DNA of 64,000 nt from Hyposmocoma kahamanoa (GCF_003589595.1 NW_020653397.1:2019061-2083060), one strand, 5' to 3'; positions 1-10,494 are shown, counted from the first letter of the stretch. Numbers and translations: made by a program. The notes: generated by a model from the sequence alone, not told the origin.

Positions 1-2
1 AT

Positions 3-311
3 ATCCAAACAAGTATCCCCAAAAAGCATTGGTTCTTTATCCACAAAGGATTCAGTAAGACTGTTACGTCTACAGTATGCCGATTTCGAATTGGTCATGC
101 CTGCACCCCGGTCCATCTGGCAAAACTTAGAAAACCTCAATTTGTGAATCTCAGATTTTTCAGCTGCCCTGCCAGAACGTGTTCTATTTATGATAGTCTT
201 CCACCTTCTATTCCTCGCCCCGTACATTTCAAGTTTCTGTTATATGTTTTTACAAATACCCTCTTAGAATTAATAGCTGATTTTATGAATAGTAAGAAAC
301 TTAAATTATAA
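3..311 (+). mobile_element. LINE ORF2 C-terminal fragment, open at the left window edge
   Basis: A reading frame without an ATG runs open from the window edge to a TAA at 309-311, about 102 codons. It contains the stretch CRFRIGHACTPVHLAKL and ends near LLELIADFMNSKKLKL. Insect Jockey/I-type LINE polyproteins have a similar C-terminal region (R-x-RxGH-x-C). No cysteine knuckle is intact, and the copy is cut by the window start, so its 5' extent is unknown. It is probably a relic: no transcription signals are seen. Family assignment is from motif memory. Confidence 0.65.
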
Positions 312-728
312 AACTTATTTATTTAAATATTATATAGACTAAAGAGCAGTGTTCATTAATTAAACATCTAAAAAACGAAAGTGTAACTCCCATGACATTG
401 GCAAAATTCTACAAGAGAAGCCAGAAACTTAAAAATAGAATAGAAATTTTCATTTTTTTAAGTTTAAATTATTTTTATTGACTGATTAAATTTTATTGCT
501 TTTTCACAATAATTTAACAATTTTTAAGCAGTTTAATGTTTTTTTAATGTTTATTTTTAATTAAGGTGCTATGGCAAAATAATATAGATACGAGGGCAAT
601 ATGCTTTGTCCACTTTAGCTGAGTCACACACCCATTTCAGATGTTTGTTTTTTCTTTTCTTTGTATAAATAAAGTTATTAATTAAAATAATACATATAAT
701 AAAGTGTGAATAATAAAGATATTTATTC
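312..728. other. AT-rich spacer after the LINE fragment
   Basis: Homopolymer A/T runs dominate. No frame, tRNA-like box or recognisable repeat was found; it may be old LINE 3' UTR. Confidence 0.4.
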
Positions 729-729
729 A

Positions 730-850
730 CTGTCACAAAAGGAAGATTTTATAAAGCATAAATTAAAAATTAACAAACTACTTTAACTGGAAACCTGGAG
801 TCCGTATTAGGTAACTAGATCTGTATTACAGATCTCCAGGCTCCCTTTAC
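730..850 (-). mobile_element. LINE 3'-tail-like fragment (shared with 28938-29060)
   Basis: The 3' half aligns by eye with 28938-29060, sharing CTGTATTA and a CCAGG..CTCCCTTT block in the same order. Both lie in minus orientation. No coding part remains. Confidence 0.4.
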
Positions 851-928
851 AACATGTTTAATAAATAAACCATATGTTAAAGAATGTGGTGACAAGTCTC
901 GAGTATACGTGTATATAGAGTGTGAATA

Positions 929-1130
929 TAATAATAATAACGCACAGACTCTAGCCCCCCGAATATGGAAACCCTTTATCGTGGGTGCCATGGACACACA
1001 CATAGGGAACAACTAATTACGTCAAAACTCACGAGAGAAATATATGTAGGCCATACAAATATTTCTCTTGGCCCGGGAATCGAACCTCTGCGTGGTAGTC
1101 CAGTATGGTAACCGTTCGGCCACGGAGGAG
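929..1130 (-). mobile_element. tRNA-derived SINE (family A), copy 1
   Basis: Reading the minus strand, the head has a Pol III A-box-like TGGCCGAACGGTT and a weak B-box region, followed by the family body (GAGAAATATTTGTATGGCC, CTCGTGAGTTT, CCATGGCACCC) and a (TTA)n/(TTAT) tail. The B-box region lacks the usual GGTTCGATTCC spacing through a short deletion. Ten loci of this family occur in the window. Confidence 0.8.
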
Positions 1131-1620
1131 ATGCCAGAACCGAATTTCTTGGCATTTGCTAGTTGGTTCGAGCTCCTCCTTTGGGTTTAGGTTGGGATAG
1201 TATATGCAATGAAATATTGTTCTTAAAGTTTTAATAAATATATTTTATAACGCAAAAAGCACTTAAAGTTACAAAAACAATTATATTTTGCGATTGTACA
1301 TTTAATGAAAAAAAAAGAAACTTCTTATCAACACAGGGCGCTTCAACTAGGTATTTGTAAAACGAAATATTGTGTTATATTGTTTAATACATTATACTGG
1401 TAATACTTATACCATTTGTTAATTATGTCATCTAATTGTTGTATCTAATGTTTGTTATACTGAAAGTTTATTATGTACATTGAAATTATTCCTTTTGTTG
1501 TTGTACCTACCTTTCGTTGATTACATACAGTGAGTGTTTTTATCCTTAGAAATTACATCAAATATTGTTATACCGAGTAAAAAAAGATTATTTGTTTATA
1601 TATCTTCGCAGTCGATATTA
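1131..1620. other. AT-rich spacer
   Basis: No repeat with a second copy in the window was recognised. Short tandem-like GTTATATTG/GTTGTATCTAATG phrases around 1370-1450 are too irregular to call. Confidence 0.35.
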
Positions 1621-1625
1621 ATAGA

Positions 1626-1820
1626 ATCTTTATCCAAGCAAAACGTACTATTAGGATTATTTACAATCTAGACTCCAGAGTGTCTTTGCGAGATAAGTGT
1701 AAAGATATTAACATTCTTACATTAGCGTCGGGGTACATTTACGAAAATGTTAGTTATATTAAGAATAATAGTGGATGTTGGTCTTGTCAGTCGTCTGCCC
1801 AAAGTTACAAATTCATTTAA
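1626..1820 (+). mobile_element. LINE RT C-terminal fragment (LINE family alpha)
   Basis: An ATG-less frame of 64 codons ending in TAA at 1818-1820 reads ..RTIRIIYNLDSRVSLRDK.. and ILTLASGYIYENVSYIKN. This matches the arrangement in the copies at 5071-5700 (minus) and 50871-51480 (plus): YRLGSRVSL then ASQYIY. In CR1/Jockey-like LINEs this region follows the RT domain. The fragment is cut at 1820 and the continuation (IRFYNKYSVDVQNL) reappears at 2028. Confidence 0.7.
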
Positions 1821-1845
1821 TGGACTATGTATACTTATTTTTTTA

Positions 1846-2000
1846 GGGTGCCATCTCCTACCGGAGTTTGGCTGTCATTATAGCCAATTGGTTCCGTAAA
1901 GTTGCGGCTCGAAACAGCTCTTGAACCACTCTGCAAGATTTTGAAGCCATGTGGTTTTTCTGCAGCCTTGGATTTTCCCTGCGGAATGAGTTGGAATAAA
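1846..2000 (-). mobile_element. Second LINE C-terminal fragment lying inside the first
   Basis: On the minus strand a frame reads GKIQGCRKTTWLQNLAEWF and, after a stop, QPNSGRRWHP. RTE-like insect LINEs commonly end with G+RG/RK-W-N-L-W and an N(L/S)R.G.GT signature. It separates two pieces of LINE alpha (1626-1820 and 2028-2087), so it looks like an insertion into that element, although the order was judged only by position. Confidence 0.45.
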
Positions 2001-2027
2001 GAGCATTTTGTGTGTGTGTAAGTGCCC

Positions 2028-2087
2028 GAAATATACGCTTCTATAATAAGTATTCAGTTGATGTTCAAAATTTGACATTTACTAAAA
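2028..2087 (+). mobile_element. LINE alpha fragment, continuation
   Basis: Translates to RNIRFYNKYSVDVQNL-like residues, the same block as GQYIRFYNKIPVDIQNLPL in the copy at 60590-60992. It is cut on the right by repeat B. Confidence 0.6.
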
Positions 2088-2305
2088 TTTTTTTTATAAT
2101 ACCATGTGACGGGACGAACAAGTCGTGCCAACTTACAACAGGACAACAAGCCTGGTGGTAAGCGACTCGCCTATCCAAAACAGTTGCAGTGCCACTCAGA
2201 GCTTTAAATCGCAAAGATCTGAGGCGCACTGCCACTGCGCCCGTCAACCTGAGACATAAGTTGACAAGTCCCATGTGCCTGTAATTTCACCAGCACCCTT
2301 ACCCT
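2088..2305 (-). repeat. Repeat B (SINE-like, about 290 bp), copy 1
   Basis: Repeat B is the most abundant family here (about 26 loci). In its own orientation it runs GCAGTAGAGCTCCTTGTG - TCGTCCAGGGAAGTACTGCC - CCAAGCAGTAATG - GCTGGTGAAATTACAGGC - ACTTGTCAACTTATGTCTCA - AGATCTTTGCGATTTAAAG - GACAGGCGTGTCGCTTACCA - CGTCCCGTCACTTGG - TATNATAAAAAA. This copy is minus and keeps the 3' two-thirds with the A-rich end at 2088-2096. No coding capacity and no TIRs are seen. The fixed 5' start plus A-rich 3' end suggests a SINE or a very short LINE 3' end. Confidence 0.75.
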
Positions 2306-2344
2306 AGACAGGTAATGGAGGTTGAAAATTTGCGGACTTAACCT

Positions 2345-2540
2345 ATTAAAGCCTATTTTTATTCCATAGGTAAACAAATTGCATTTGAAAAGAACACAAT
2401 GTTTAAACTCTACTATTCATTCGTTATGCAGGTTCCCCTGAGAAGAATGAGCAACATACTCTACGGATTCCTCTTTGTAAAAAAAACATTTGTGTACATG
2501 TATCATTTACAACGTTTATTTCAAACATCAATCGAAAGAA
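2345..2540 (-). mobile_element. LINE alpha 3' UTR tail
   Basis: On the minus strand it carries the alpha tail seen at 60835-60992: a TTGCTCATTCTTCTCAGG block, then AGTAGAGTTTAAAC, then an ACCTATGGAATAAA polyadenylation-type signal. It is opposite in orientation to the alpha pieces at 1.6-2.1 kb, so it is a separate insertion. Confidence 0.65.
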
Positions 2541-2599
2541 CCTGTAAGAGCTCAAAGGGTCATTATTACCACAATTTTTATGGACCTTGGACCTTAGCT

Positions 2600-2808
2600 A
2601 TGCCGCCAAGCAGTAATGTGACCATAAGTTGACAAGTCCCATGTGAAATTACAGGCACGTGGGACTTGTCAACTTACGTATCAGGGTGACGGGCGCAGTG
2701 GCAGTGCCCCTAAGATCTTTGTGCTTTAAAGCTCTGAGTGGCACTGCAACCAGGCGCACGACTTGTTCGTTGCGTCACTTGCTATTACAAAAAAGTCACT
2801 AATTGTGT
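2600..2808 (+). repeat. Repeat B copy 2, with inverted internal junction
   Basis: Plus-oriented copy with its A-rich end at about 2800. A segment near its middle is present in both orientations, creating a 21-bp stem (2625-2645 with 2656-2676, one mismatch, 10-nt loop). Confidence 0.7.
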
Positions 2809-2960
2809 TGGTATAATATACGAAATTGTATAGGATAGCTCCTATAACAAAGTTATTCACTCATTTCTTTCATAATTAATCATTTAACCTCTCATCTGAA
2901 AAAGTTGTAATTTTGCAGATGTGACCTGTGTGATGTTTCCCTAAGGGTGCGAATTATAAT

Positions 2961-3125
2961 CATAATAATAATAATAATAATAATAACGCACTCAGTCAAC
3001 ATAGCCCCGCACTAGGGAAACCCACGAGAGAAATAAATGTAGGCCATACAAATATTTCTCCCGGTCCGGGAATCGAACCTGGGACCTCTGCGTGACAGTC
3101 TGCGATGGTTCGGCCACAGAGGCAG
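2961..3125 (-). mobile_element. tRNA-derived SINE A, copy 2
   Basis: Minus copy with an (ATA)n tail at 2962-2985, B-box GGTTCGATTCC and a partly deleted A-box. The middle CCATGGCACCC block is missing by an internal deletion. Confidence 0.8.
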
Positions 3126-3153
3126 TTTTTAAGGAGAATTATTAACTTAACCA

Positions 3154-3439
3154 CATCGACTTACAATTATATGGACGTCGGGTCCGCGCTAAAAAGTGTC
3201 CGAACTTATAGGGCGTTAAAATCGTATACAGAGCGTCATTCACGCTTTAGTCTTCGTTTGTTCGACTGACAGCGAAGCTAGCAAAATTAGACAGTACTGC
3301 GATTACATTACAATTTAAGTTCAACGTTTTAGCTTTTTCATATTCCTTTACATGTCACTACGTTTAAATAGGTTGACTTGGGACATTTTCTTCGTGGGTT
3401 TTGTATTAGACCCGTCGTCCATTTATTTGTAAGTCAATG
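3154..3439 (+). mobile_element. hAT-like MITE (family M2), copy 1
   Basis: 286-bp element. The left end reads CATCGACTTACAATTATATG and the right end, reverse-complemented, CATTGACTTACAAATAAATG, giving imperfect 31-bp TIRs that extend into GGACG(A/T)CGGGTC. Flanks are CTTAACCA (3146-3153) and CTTAACTA (3440-3447), a 7-of-8 target duplication. The interior is nearly identical to the copy at 49569. There is no ORF; 8-bp TSDs are typical of hAT or P elements. Confidence 0.85.
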
Positions 3440-3447
3440 CTTAACTA

Positions 3448-3968
3448 CCTTATTTTTTATTAAACGAAAAATCATGTTTCAATTTATTATGCTATATATT
3501 AATTGATATATTAACATAGGCAATTATAATTATAACCTACGTAATATTTAGACGAATGTGCAATTATTAAGAGATCATAAGTTAATCACGATTCATCAAT
3601 TTTACTCGACAAATTGCCGTCACTGTTATTTATAATATATAATTATTATATATTCAATATCATAATATATCTACCGCCATTACTTATTCTTATTTAGGTA
3701 CCATTGGTTTTTTATTCAAATCTTGTCTTCTCAATTCCACCATTTCTGGGTTATAACACTATTTGGTTTCACGTGTGTTCTGTGTCTATTTTTCAATGAT
3801 TCATTTTAACGCAGCTTAGTCTTTATTTTATGCTATCGTTGCATAATCAGGGTCCTTAAAGTGGCGTACTCTGTTTAGGCCACGAGTCTTTGCCGAGTAG
3901 GCTAAGAAATAGATACGAGATTTTAAGACGTAATTATATAACAAAACGGTACAAAGTACTAAATAAAA
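3448..3968. other. AT-rich spacer
   Basis: Contains a TA-rich run around 3625-3670. No coding frame or second copy recognised. Confidence 0.35.
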
Positions 3969-3970
3969 AA

Positions 3971-4133
3971 ACCGACCTCAAAAGTCCATCCCCTAGTTTG
4001 CCACCCTTAGATACGGAATATTTTCTTCAAATTTAAATGGGACCACATCTTGGGTACCCGCTTTCCAACAAAAAAATTATCGCGTAACATACATACAAAA
4101 AAAAATTGAGAACCTTCTTTTTTGAAGTCGGTT
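3971..4133 (+). repeat. Repeat L (ACCGACTTCAAAA termini), internally deleted copy
   Basis: Begins ACCGACCTCAAAAG and ends with the inverse TTTTTTGAAGTCGGT; it also carries the internal CGCGTAACATACATAC block. Further copies lie at 14895, 25556, 29977, 42095 and 52462. The inverted ends suggest a MITE-like element, but no clean TSD is readable. Confidence 0.65.
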
Positions 4134-4189
4134 AAAAATGTTCTTCTTATTGTATCGATGACGTTCAATATACTACAGTGGTCCAGAAC

Positions 4190-4440
4190 TCAGCCACGCC
4201 GACCGTGTCACTAGCAGCCGCCATTATATCCTCAAGCGTGCAGGTGTTAGACCACGATATGAAGTGGGTCATCGTTTAGTCGCACCGCACAAGCAGTCCT
4301 GGTTAGAACCATCCGAAAATCCCCACCTGAACAAATTGTCCTTGCCCAGACCAACCTAAGCTCGAAGCCTATTCAAAGACGTCCAGGCCATGACATTTCG
4401 TGTCCAGGAGGAAGACCCTCAGAAGGCGGGACAAACCTAG
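4190..4440. other. Moderately GC-rich segment of unknown origin
   Basis: Clearly richer in CpG than its surroundings, but all six frames are broken by stops. I recognise no motif in it. It may be a decayed TE coding segment. Confidence 0.3.
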
Positions 4441-4539
4441 ATGGTACACTTATTATAAAATGATTGCATACAATACTTTTTCTACGAATAAATCAAATAA
4501 TGCAACACAATCAATATTTAATGCATATTATGTAATTAA

Positions 4540-4772
4540 CTGTCCATAACAGTTGCAGTGCCACTCAGAGCTTTAAATTGCAAAGATCCGGGGGGCACTG
4601 CCACTGTTACCCGGAGACATACGTTGACAAGACCCATATGTCTGTAATTTCACCAGCACCCTTACCTTTCAAAACCGGAACACAGTAATGCTAGCATTAC
4701 TGCTTGGCGGCAGACATAGGTAAAGTGGCAGTAATACCCTGGACGAACTCTTCCACAAGGAGCTCTAACGCT
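4540..4772 (-). repeat. Repeat B, copy 3
   Basis: Minus copy that retains the element's 5' end (AGCGTTAGAGCTCC on the minus strand) but is truncated at its 3' end near TGTTATGGACAG. Confidence 0.75.
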
Positions 4773-5070
4773 ATTGAAAATATAATGTAGGTACTTTTAT
4801 TTTGTTAACAATGAAAAGAAAAACAACGCCACAACACAAAAATAAAGATATGGAATATAATGGCCCAGTAAGGATTTTATTTTAACCACACTTTTTTTCT
4901 TATAATCAAATAGGATTTTATTAATCAAACATAGCCATATATATTATATAGAAAATCACACGATACATGTAGTAATAAACTACGAGCTTGTAATGTTGAT
5001 GAAAAGGACCAAGTCTCAGTATATAATAGTGTTGTTTTTCAGTCTCCGCCTGTGATCTGTCGGACATTGT

Positions 5071-5700
5071 CAAAGTCAAATAATCATTTATTCCGTACAA
5101 TTTTTACACTCGGAAACGTCATGTTTTAAGCTATTGCTCGTTCACTACGCTGACCTCCTCCTGAGAAGAACGAGCAAGAAACTCTAGGGATTGCTCTTTT
5201 CAAATAAACTTAAATGCTATGGAATAACACTTTGAATCATAATTGTGTGGAATCTAGGACTCATGTTGTCTTTCCATACATCTTTATCTAACAAATACTC
5301 TTCAATTTTGTAATATGACTTTTTAATTAAAATACTTTTAGCGTAAGTTTTAAACTTAGAAAATGACAATCTTAACATAAACTCCGGAATCTTATTGTAA
5401 AAACGTATACTCCATAAAAGAGTCGATTACCTTGGTTAAACGAAATCGTGGTACCATGAGTTTGGAATTAGCTCTAAGTCATTATGGATATCTTCTTTCT
5501 TATTGAAAGTATGTATATGTTTACGGGCATATAAAATATTTGTAAATGTACTGTGATGCCATAGTTATGATACCACTCTCCTTAAACTTTACTCCGAGAG
5601 AAACCCGAGAACCTAAACGGTACACACCACGAATCCCTCGATTTTGCAATACAAATATGGTTTGAATGTCTGCCGCTTTACTATATCTTTATCGAAAACA
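5071..5700 (-). mobile_element. LINE alpha RT C-terminus plus 3' region
   Basis: On the minus strand an opening stretch reads KAADIQTIFVLQNRGIR, then VYRLGSRVSLGVKFKE and MASQYIY, followed after frameshifts by SKLMVPRFRLTKV and a KSYYKIEEY-like region at about 5290-5330. The 3' UTR block (GCAAT..CTAGAGTTTCTTGCTCG) runs to 5071. Multiple stops make it a pseudogene. Colinear with 50871-51480. Confidence 0.8.
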
Positions 5701-6180
5701 TCATTTTTATATAAAGGTTTATGGCCCGGTTGCAAGACCTTTAGGCCAATTTAACCAATCAGGAGGCAGTAGAACGTTTCAGTAGTATGATACTTGATAT
5801 TGACTTGACTAAAAAGAGTGCCTTTGTGATATGGATTAGGAAATTATAATTAATAGATTAATTCTCCTGAGTAACCTGCGTCACACATCCTGCACCATAG
5901 GTAAAGCCGGTAAGCGTTAAACGTCTTGATTGGCAAGAGCAAGCAAGCCTCTGGTGGCCGTCACTAGCCGCCGTTGCTTACACCTAAAAAGAATCCTTAA
6001 GCTCAATTTACATTAGGTACTACTTAAGGAAATGGAATCGAATTTTTGTAACGAAATTGTATATAGCATACCTAATGAATTTTATGTCATTTGAGTTACG
6101 TACAAATTAGATACGGTGCAGAAGCTGCCGAAACTTCCAAGACAGCGCGAGACGTTTCTGGAAGACACACCAACTGTTTT
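5701..6180. other. Spacer with a short CpG-rich patch
   Basis: A patch at about 5890-5990 is GC-rich (GTGGCCGTCACTAGCC). No frame or repeat recognised. Confidence 0.3.
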
Positions 6181-6184
6181 TATG

Positions 6185-6292
6185 CTCGTATCTAATTTTA
6201 ATTTCAAATTTGCTATTAACTTTTCGGTATGAAAGTTGACAACACTCGGAAAACGTGTTGAAGTACCCAAACCCTCGCCTGAGCGGAGACGT
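6185..6292 (+). mobile_element. Fragment of tRNA-SINE family 2
   Basis: Shares AATTTCAAATTTGC, CTCGGAAAACGTGT and AAACCCTCGCCTGAGCGG, in order, with the fuller copy at 52695-52985. The head and one internal block are deleted. Confidence 0.5.
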
Positions 6293-6421
6293 ATATGTGT
6301 GTCATGCTCCCAGCCGATTTCGGCGAAGGCGACCATTTCAGCTCCCATGTTAGCGGCGTTCGTGGGCATGTGAGCACACCATTTTCAAAATTATACTTGA
6401 TTACCGCAGATGGTTGGGATT

Positions 6422-6628
6422 TCAGTTCTTAACGCTTAAAATCAAGTTCCGAACGTCGTTCATCCTCAAAGTTACTATATTGCCCTTCTTCATGTGACGT
6501 TTCAGCACGTCTTTGTATCCAAGGAAATGTCCGCCACGGGTAAGCTTGCTCTCCTCAAATTCAGAGTAAAAGATGCGTTTCGCCACTCGCGATCCGCGAT
6601 CATATCCACACCAACGAAGTTGCCGCCG
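6422..6628 (-). mobile_element. LINE C-terminal fragment (RTE-like), open frame
   Basis: An uninterrupted minus-strand frame of 68 codons without ATG reads [20 protein letters not shown].. and continues [10 protein letters not shown] then [14 protein letters not shown] before its TGA. The pattern R-x-LRW-G-(H)-x-R..R-x-F-x-EF..G-R-(R)GG..RYKD-LKR is the conserved end of RTE/craft-like LINE polyproteins in insects, just after the RT and thumb region. It is only a 3' stub, so no activity is expected. Confidence 0.75.
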
Positions 6629-7009
6629 CGTTACATACTGGGTGTTGATGATTCATTTGTTAGGTACAATTGACGTAGAGTTAATTATGCTATAGTAACA
6701 AAAATACGCTTCCATTCTCTTTCGCAGCCATGTAAAATAAGCCTTAAGATGGTAGAGCGTCAATTTTTGTGAAAGAATGTACTAAATTATTTATGTGTTT
6801 CAAAAACATATGCTTGACGTCAATCACATTAATTACTGTCGCTTGCGCAGGTCTTGTAAATTATTCGCCTTTTGTTGAGTGTCAAGAATAAAAAAGTATG
6901 AATATGAAATAGACTTTTTATTTTAAAAGTAGGTAGTTCTGGTATAACTTTGTAATTTAGATGGTCACAAGAGGTGGTCAATTCCCAGCACGTCCAATAT
7001 AATAATGTG

Positions 7010-7640
7010 TTCAGATGGCGTTGAGACTACTCAGGTACTGCAGCGCCTCCGGGATGTTTGCTTTGGCCCGTAGGAATTGCTTTCACGCCGCCTCGCGAAA
7101 AAGTAGCATCGTTTTTTAGAAGGCTTCGGGGGAGTAACAACAGCATCCTGATGGTTGTGGCAGGTAACCACAGAGTTATGTCGCAAAAAGAGGCCGCGGA
7201 GCGGGTGCGCGAGGATGCGGCGGACGCGCACCCGCTTCGGCGCAGACGTACGGGGAGAAGGCGAAGGCAGTTCGCTGCTCGCCTGATCCCTTAGTGAGGC
7301 CAGCGGGTTCTGGACAGGGACTCCGGAGCCTGCATTGCACGGCATCACTCGTCTGGGGGGCGGGTCGGAGGACAACCGACTAGCCCCTCCGTTGGCGCGG
7401 GAGCCCTGGCGCAAGCTAGGGCGGCCGGGCGGGCGTCGTGGTGAATGTTCACCGATCCCACGGCGCCGACTCAACCGGCAAGAGGGAAACCCAGGGGGGT
7501 TTTAATGGGGTAGGCCCTCCAGTCTGAGAGGGAGAATCCCCACATAACCCCTGAGTCTCCCTGGGCTCAGGGATATCCATAAAGATTTCCCCCCGTCAGA
7601 GTGCCTGTACTGAGGCATCTCGTACGTACAATAACTCCGC
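7010..7640. other. GC-rich block, possible retroelement UTR or ORF1 fragment
   Basis: Sharply GC-rich against an AT-rich background. Both strands carry ORFs (147 codons minus at 7031-7474; 78 codons plus at 7058-7294), but they overlap and are arginine/proline-rich, which is expected of any GC-rich DNA. The 7430-7600 part (CCGATCCCACGGCGCC, AGAGGGAAACCCAGG, CTCCAGTCTGAGAGGG) reads like a lepidopteran non-LTR element UTR from memory. Host promoter DNA is the alternative. Confidence 0.4.
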
Positions 7641-7652
7641 ACGAGATGCCTC
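7612..7652. repeat. Stem-loop closing the GC-rich block
   Basis: Perfect 12-bp arms GAGGCATCTCGT (7612-7623) and ACGAGATGCCTC (7641-7652) with a 17-nt loop. Confidence 0.85.
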
Positions 7653-8229
7653 GTAAGTACGTGATATTTTAGATTTTAAGTAATATATTATATAATATTC
7701 CTGCTAACAATGAATTGTAAGTTTTTTCTCTATTTTACTAACGCCAATGGATCCGTGTTGTTTGAAAAAAATATATTTGAATTTTTGAAGAAACTTATCG
7801 ACTAATATTAAATAAACGAAATATGTATATGGAATCTTAAACCATAGAACAAGGAAACTGTCTTCCCATTCCAGGTCCCCATTGCGTCTTTTTTGTGAAA
7901 ACAAATTCGGCATAGTCAATTTTGGTCAAGCGTGAGTTGGTCATAAAAATGAAAAAAATGAATCAAAATTTTTTTGTGTCGATCGACAGTTTTATGAAGG
8001 GATCATTTCATTATATGGGATGAAAAAAGTCGGGCCAGCAGAAGTTGGAAAAAAAAATTAATACAATTGACTAATTTTTTTTTAATCCTAATACTCAGTT
8101 TCTTATACGGATGACTTCATTATATTGGAAGAAAAAAATTGGTACAGCATAAGTTACATGTTTTCATACAAATACAAAAAAAGCACTCTATAGAAGAAAA
8201 TAAAGTAAACACAAAGCGATACATCTTTC
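7653..8229. other. AT-rich spacer with a diverged 46-bp direct repeat
   Basis: About 7999-8045 and 8110-8155 share TCATTATAT(G/T)GGA(T/A)GAAAAAA and CAGCA(G/T)AAGTT in the same order. Confidence 0.4.
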
Positions 8230-8325
8230 TGTAACAGTTGCAGTGCCACGAAGAGCTTTAAATTGCAAAGATCAGAGGAACACTGCCGCTACGCCCATCA
8301 CCTTGACACATAAAGTTGACAAGTA
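8230..8325 (-). repeat. Repeat B fragment, copy 4
   Basis: Central part only (CAACTTTATGTGTCA to AACTGTTACAG on the minus strand). Confidence 0.7.
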
Positions 8326-9238
8326 CCAGGGTTTCGAAAATGCGGGTTGGAAACTTCCAGACGTTTCCCAAGAACTATAAACAATCTTTGATATACAGGT
8401 TTCTTTTAATATACAGGTTTAATCACACCGTTTCCAAAATACATTGCCACTAAATATTCACAAATTAATATAATAGTAGTAAAAAAAATTTCTAATTGAA
8501 AATTTGAAAACATTACGATTGAACTAATTCTACAAAATGGTGATTCCACGAAACGGTAATTTTGTTTTTCTTTTCACTGTATCATTTTATTTTGAACCTG
8601 AAATAAACAAACGTAACCAACAAATTTATACTTGAACGACGGCGGCTTCGACCGTTTGGGAATCATACTGCTAGCGCCATCTGTCGTCGAGTAGTGAAAC
8701 TATTAGCAAAAATTCTGGAGTTTTTTTCTAATTTCGACGACAGAAAGGTACGTTTTTTATTTTAGATTAAAGGTATTTGTAATTATTGAGTTTTTATAGA
8801 GTACATTCGATTATCGGAAATTTTATTTGAGAATGTTTTAAAATTGCTATCATAAACAAATATTTTCGAGAAACGTTATCTTGTTTGAAAAAACAAATGT
8901 ACCGTAGTTCGATACGAAAATTTTCGACTATTAACGACTTGTAGTACAGTTGCATTAAAAATAATAATAGCTTAAAGAGAAACAAATTCGTCTTGTCTAA
9001 GTGACCATTTTTGGCACCATGGATAGTAACCACATGTGGTCGAAGGATAGACTACACAGGGTGGTCCGGAAATGATGGTCAAAACGAAATGAGAACGTAA
9101 GGTTAAGTATTTCCAATCGATTTGACTACTACACTGTAGTCCGGAAATTTATGATTCAAAAGTTATTGGAAAAATCACAAAAGTGGTGAAACTCCATGAA
9201 ATGCATATAGAAGATGAGGGATTGAATATTAGCCAAGT
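8326..9238. other. Spacer
   Basis: Contains TAGCGCCATCTGTCG near 8673, a phrase repeated in part at 23779 (TAGCGCCATCTGTGA). GTCCGGAAAT occurs at 9065 and again at 9141. No coding segment recognised. Confidence 0.35.
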
Positions 9239-9239
9239 T

Positions 9240-9415
9240 CATTGCAGTATTTCGCCATGGTTTGGGGGGTTTTGCCATAATCGCCACGCTTGCCAGGCGA
9301 GTTGCTGCCCATCCTCATTGCTTGTTGTTGATTCCTTTGTCGCCTTGTACGACACCCACGGGAAGAGAAGGGGTGGCTCTATTCTAAGCCGGACACCACA
9401 CGGCCAGATGTAGTA
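9240..9415 (+). mobile_element. LINE 3' UTR-like fragment
   Basis: Higher GC with CGACACCCACGGGAAGAGA and GGACACCACACGGC, phrases I associate with the 3' UTR of a lepidopteran LINE. No coding part and no second copy in the window, so the call rests on memory only. Confidence 0.35.
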
Positions 9416-9826
9416 TGTGGTAATCATTATATTATAACTCTCTACAGTAATAAATAACATATGATTATATTGAAAATACCATTTAAATATAAAATAATCA
9501 AGTACTTTTAGTATTATTAAAACAATATTATTTACAAAATTAAATGTGGATTACACCACTGTTGCGCTGATATATAGCCTCAAATAAAAACGGCTTCACA
9601 AGTAACTTAATGTCTGTACTACAAATATAAACCATAGTGTCAAGAAAGAACGGTTTTTCAATTCCGCATTTATCTCGTAAAGGTTTACGAGACATGCATA
9701 CCTCACTGTTGAGCACAAGGCTCCTCTTGTATCCAAGTAACACCTAATGTATGTCGTAATTAACGTCACAGATGCAAAAGTTTATTTTTCTCATAATTTT
9801 CTATCTCCACCACTCTCGTGTTTCAT

Positions 9827-9896
9827 TTTGGTGGTGTAATGATAAACACAATGGGTATTAGATAAACACATCACGAGTTCGACTCCCGGTAGAACC
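9827..9896 (+). mobile_element. tRNA-like sequence (SINE head or tRNA relic)
   Basis: GGTGGTGTAATGATAAACAC resembles an A-box region and GAGTTCGACTCCCGG a B box at roughly tRNA spacing. The anticodon stem is not convincing and no acceptor stem closes, so it is not called a functional tRNA. Confidence 0.35.
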
Positions 9897-10027
9897 AATT
9901 TCAGAAAGTAACTTTTCTACAAACAATTCCCTAGTTTGAGATCAGGCAACAGGTGTGAATACTTGAAAAAGCTATTGTATAAGATGCTTATGTATTATTT
10001 GTTGCTCTAGCAAGAGCAAAAATCGGT

Positions 10028-10318
10028 CTTTTTTATAATATCAAGTGACTGGACGATGAAGCCGTGCGCCTGATGGTAAGCGACACGCCTGTCCATAACA
10101 GTTGCAGTACGCAAAGCTTTAAATCGCAAAGATCCTCGGTACATCGCCACTGCGCCCGTCAACCTGAGACATAAGTTGACAAGTCCCATGTGCCTGTAAT
10201 TTCACCAGCACCACACCAACCGGAACGCAGTAATGATAACATTAGTGCTTAGCGGCAGAAATAGGTAAGGTGGCAATATTTTCCTATCCGAACTCTTTCA
10301 CAAGGAACTCTACTGCTA
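10028..10318 (-). repeat. Repeat B, full-length-like copy 5
   Basis: Minus copy keeping both the 5' end (GGTAGCAGTAGAGTTCC on the minus strand) and the A-rich 3' end (TATAAAAAAGACC). It is one of the best copies for defining family boundaries. Confidence 0.8.
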
Positions 10319-10494
10319 CCAAAGCTAGCTATTTTTACTTATACATTTAGGTCGAGTATGCAACTACATTTACTATGTGACTACAGTTGCTTCTACGCGA
10401 TTTTCGTAGAATGTTTGTAGTAAAAAAATTGTTCGACTATCGTCTTCAATATCCATGAGTACACAAACATATCACGTACAATATTTGCATAACT

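Noticed and set aside
6082..6369. 95-codon minus ORF
   Set aside because: Lies across a SINE family 2 fragment in antisense; no motif.
7031..7474. 147-codon minus ORF, longest in the left third
   Set aside because: Arg/Pro/Ser-rich reading of GC-rich DNA with an overlapping plus ORF; no domain recognised, so not called as a gene.
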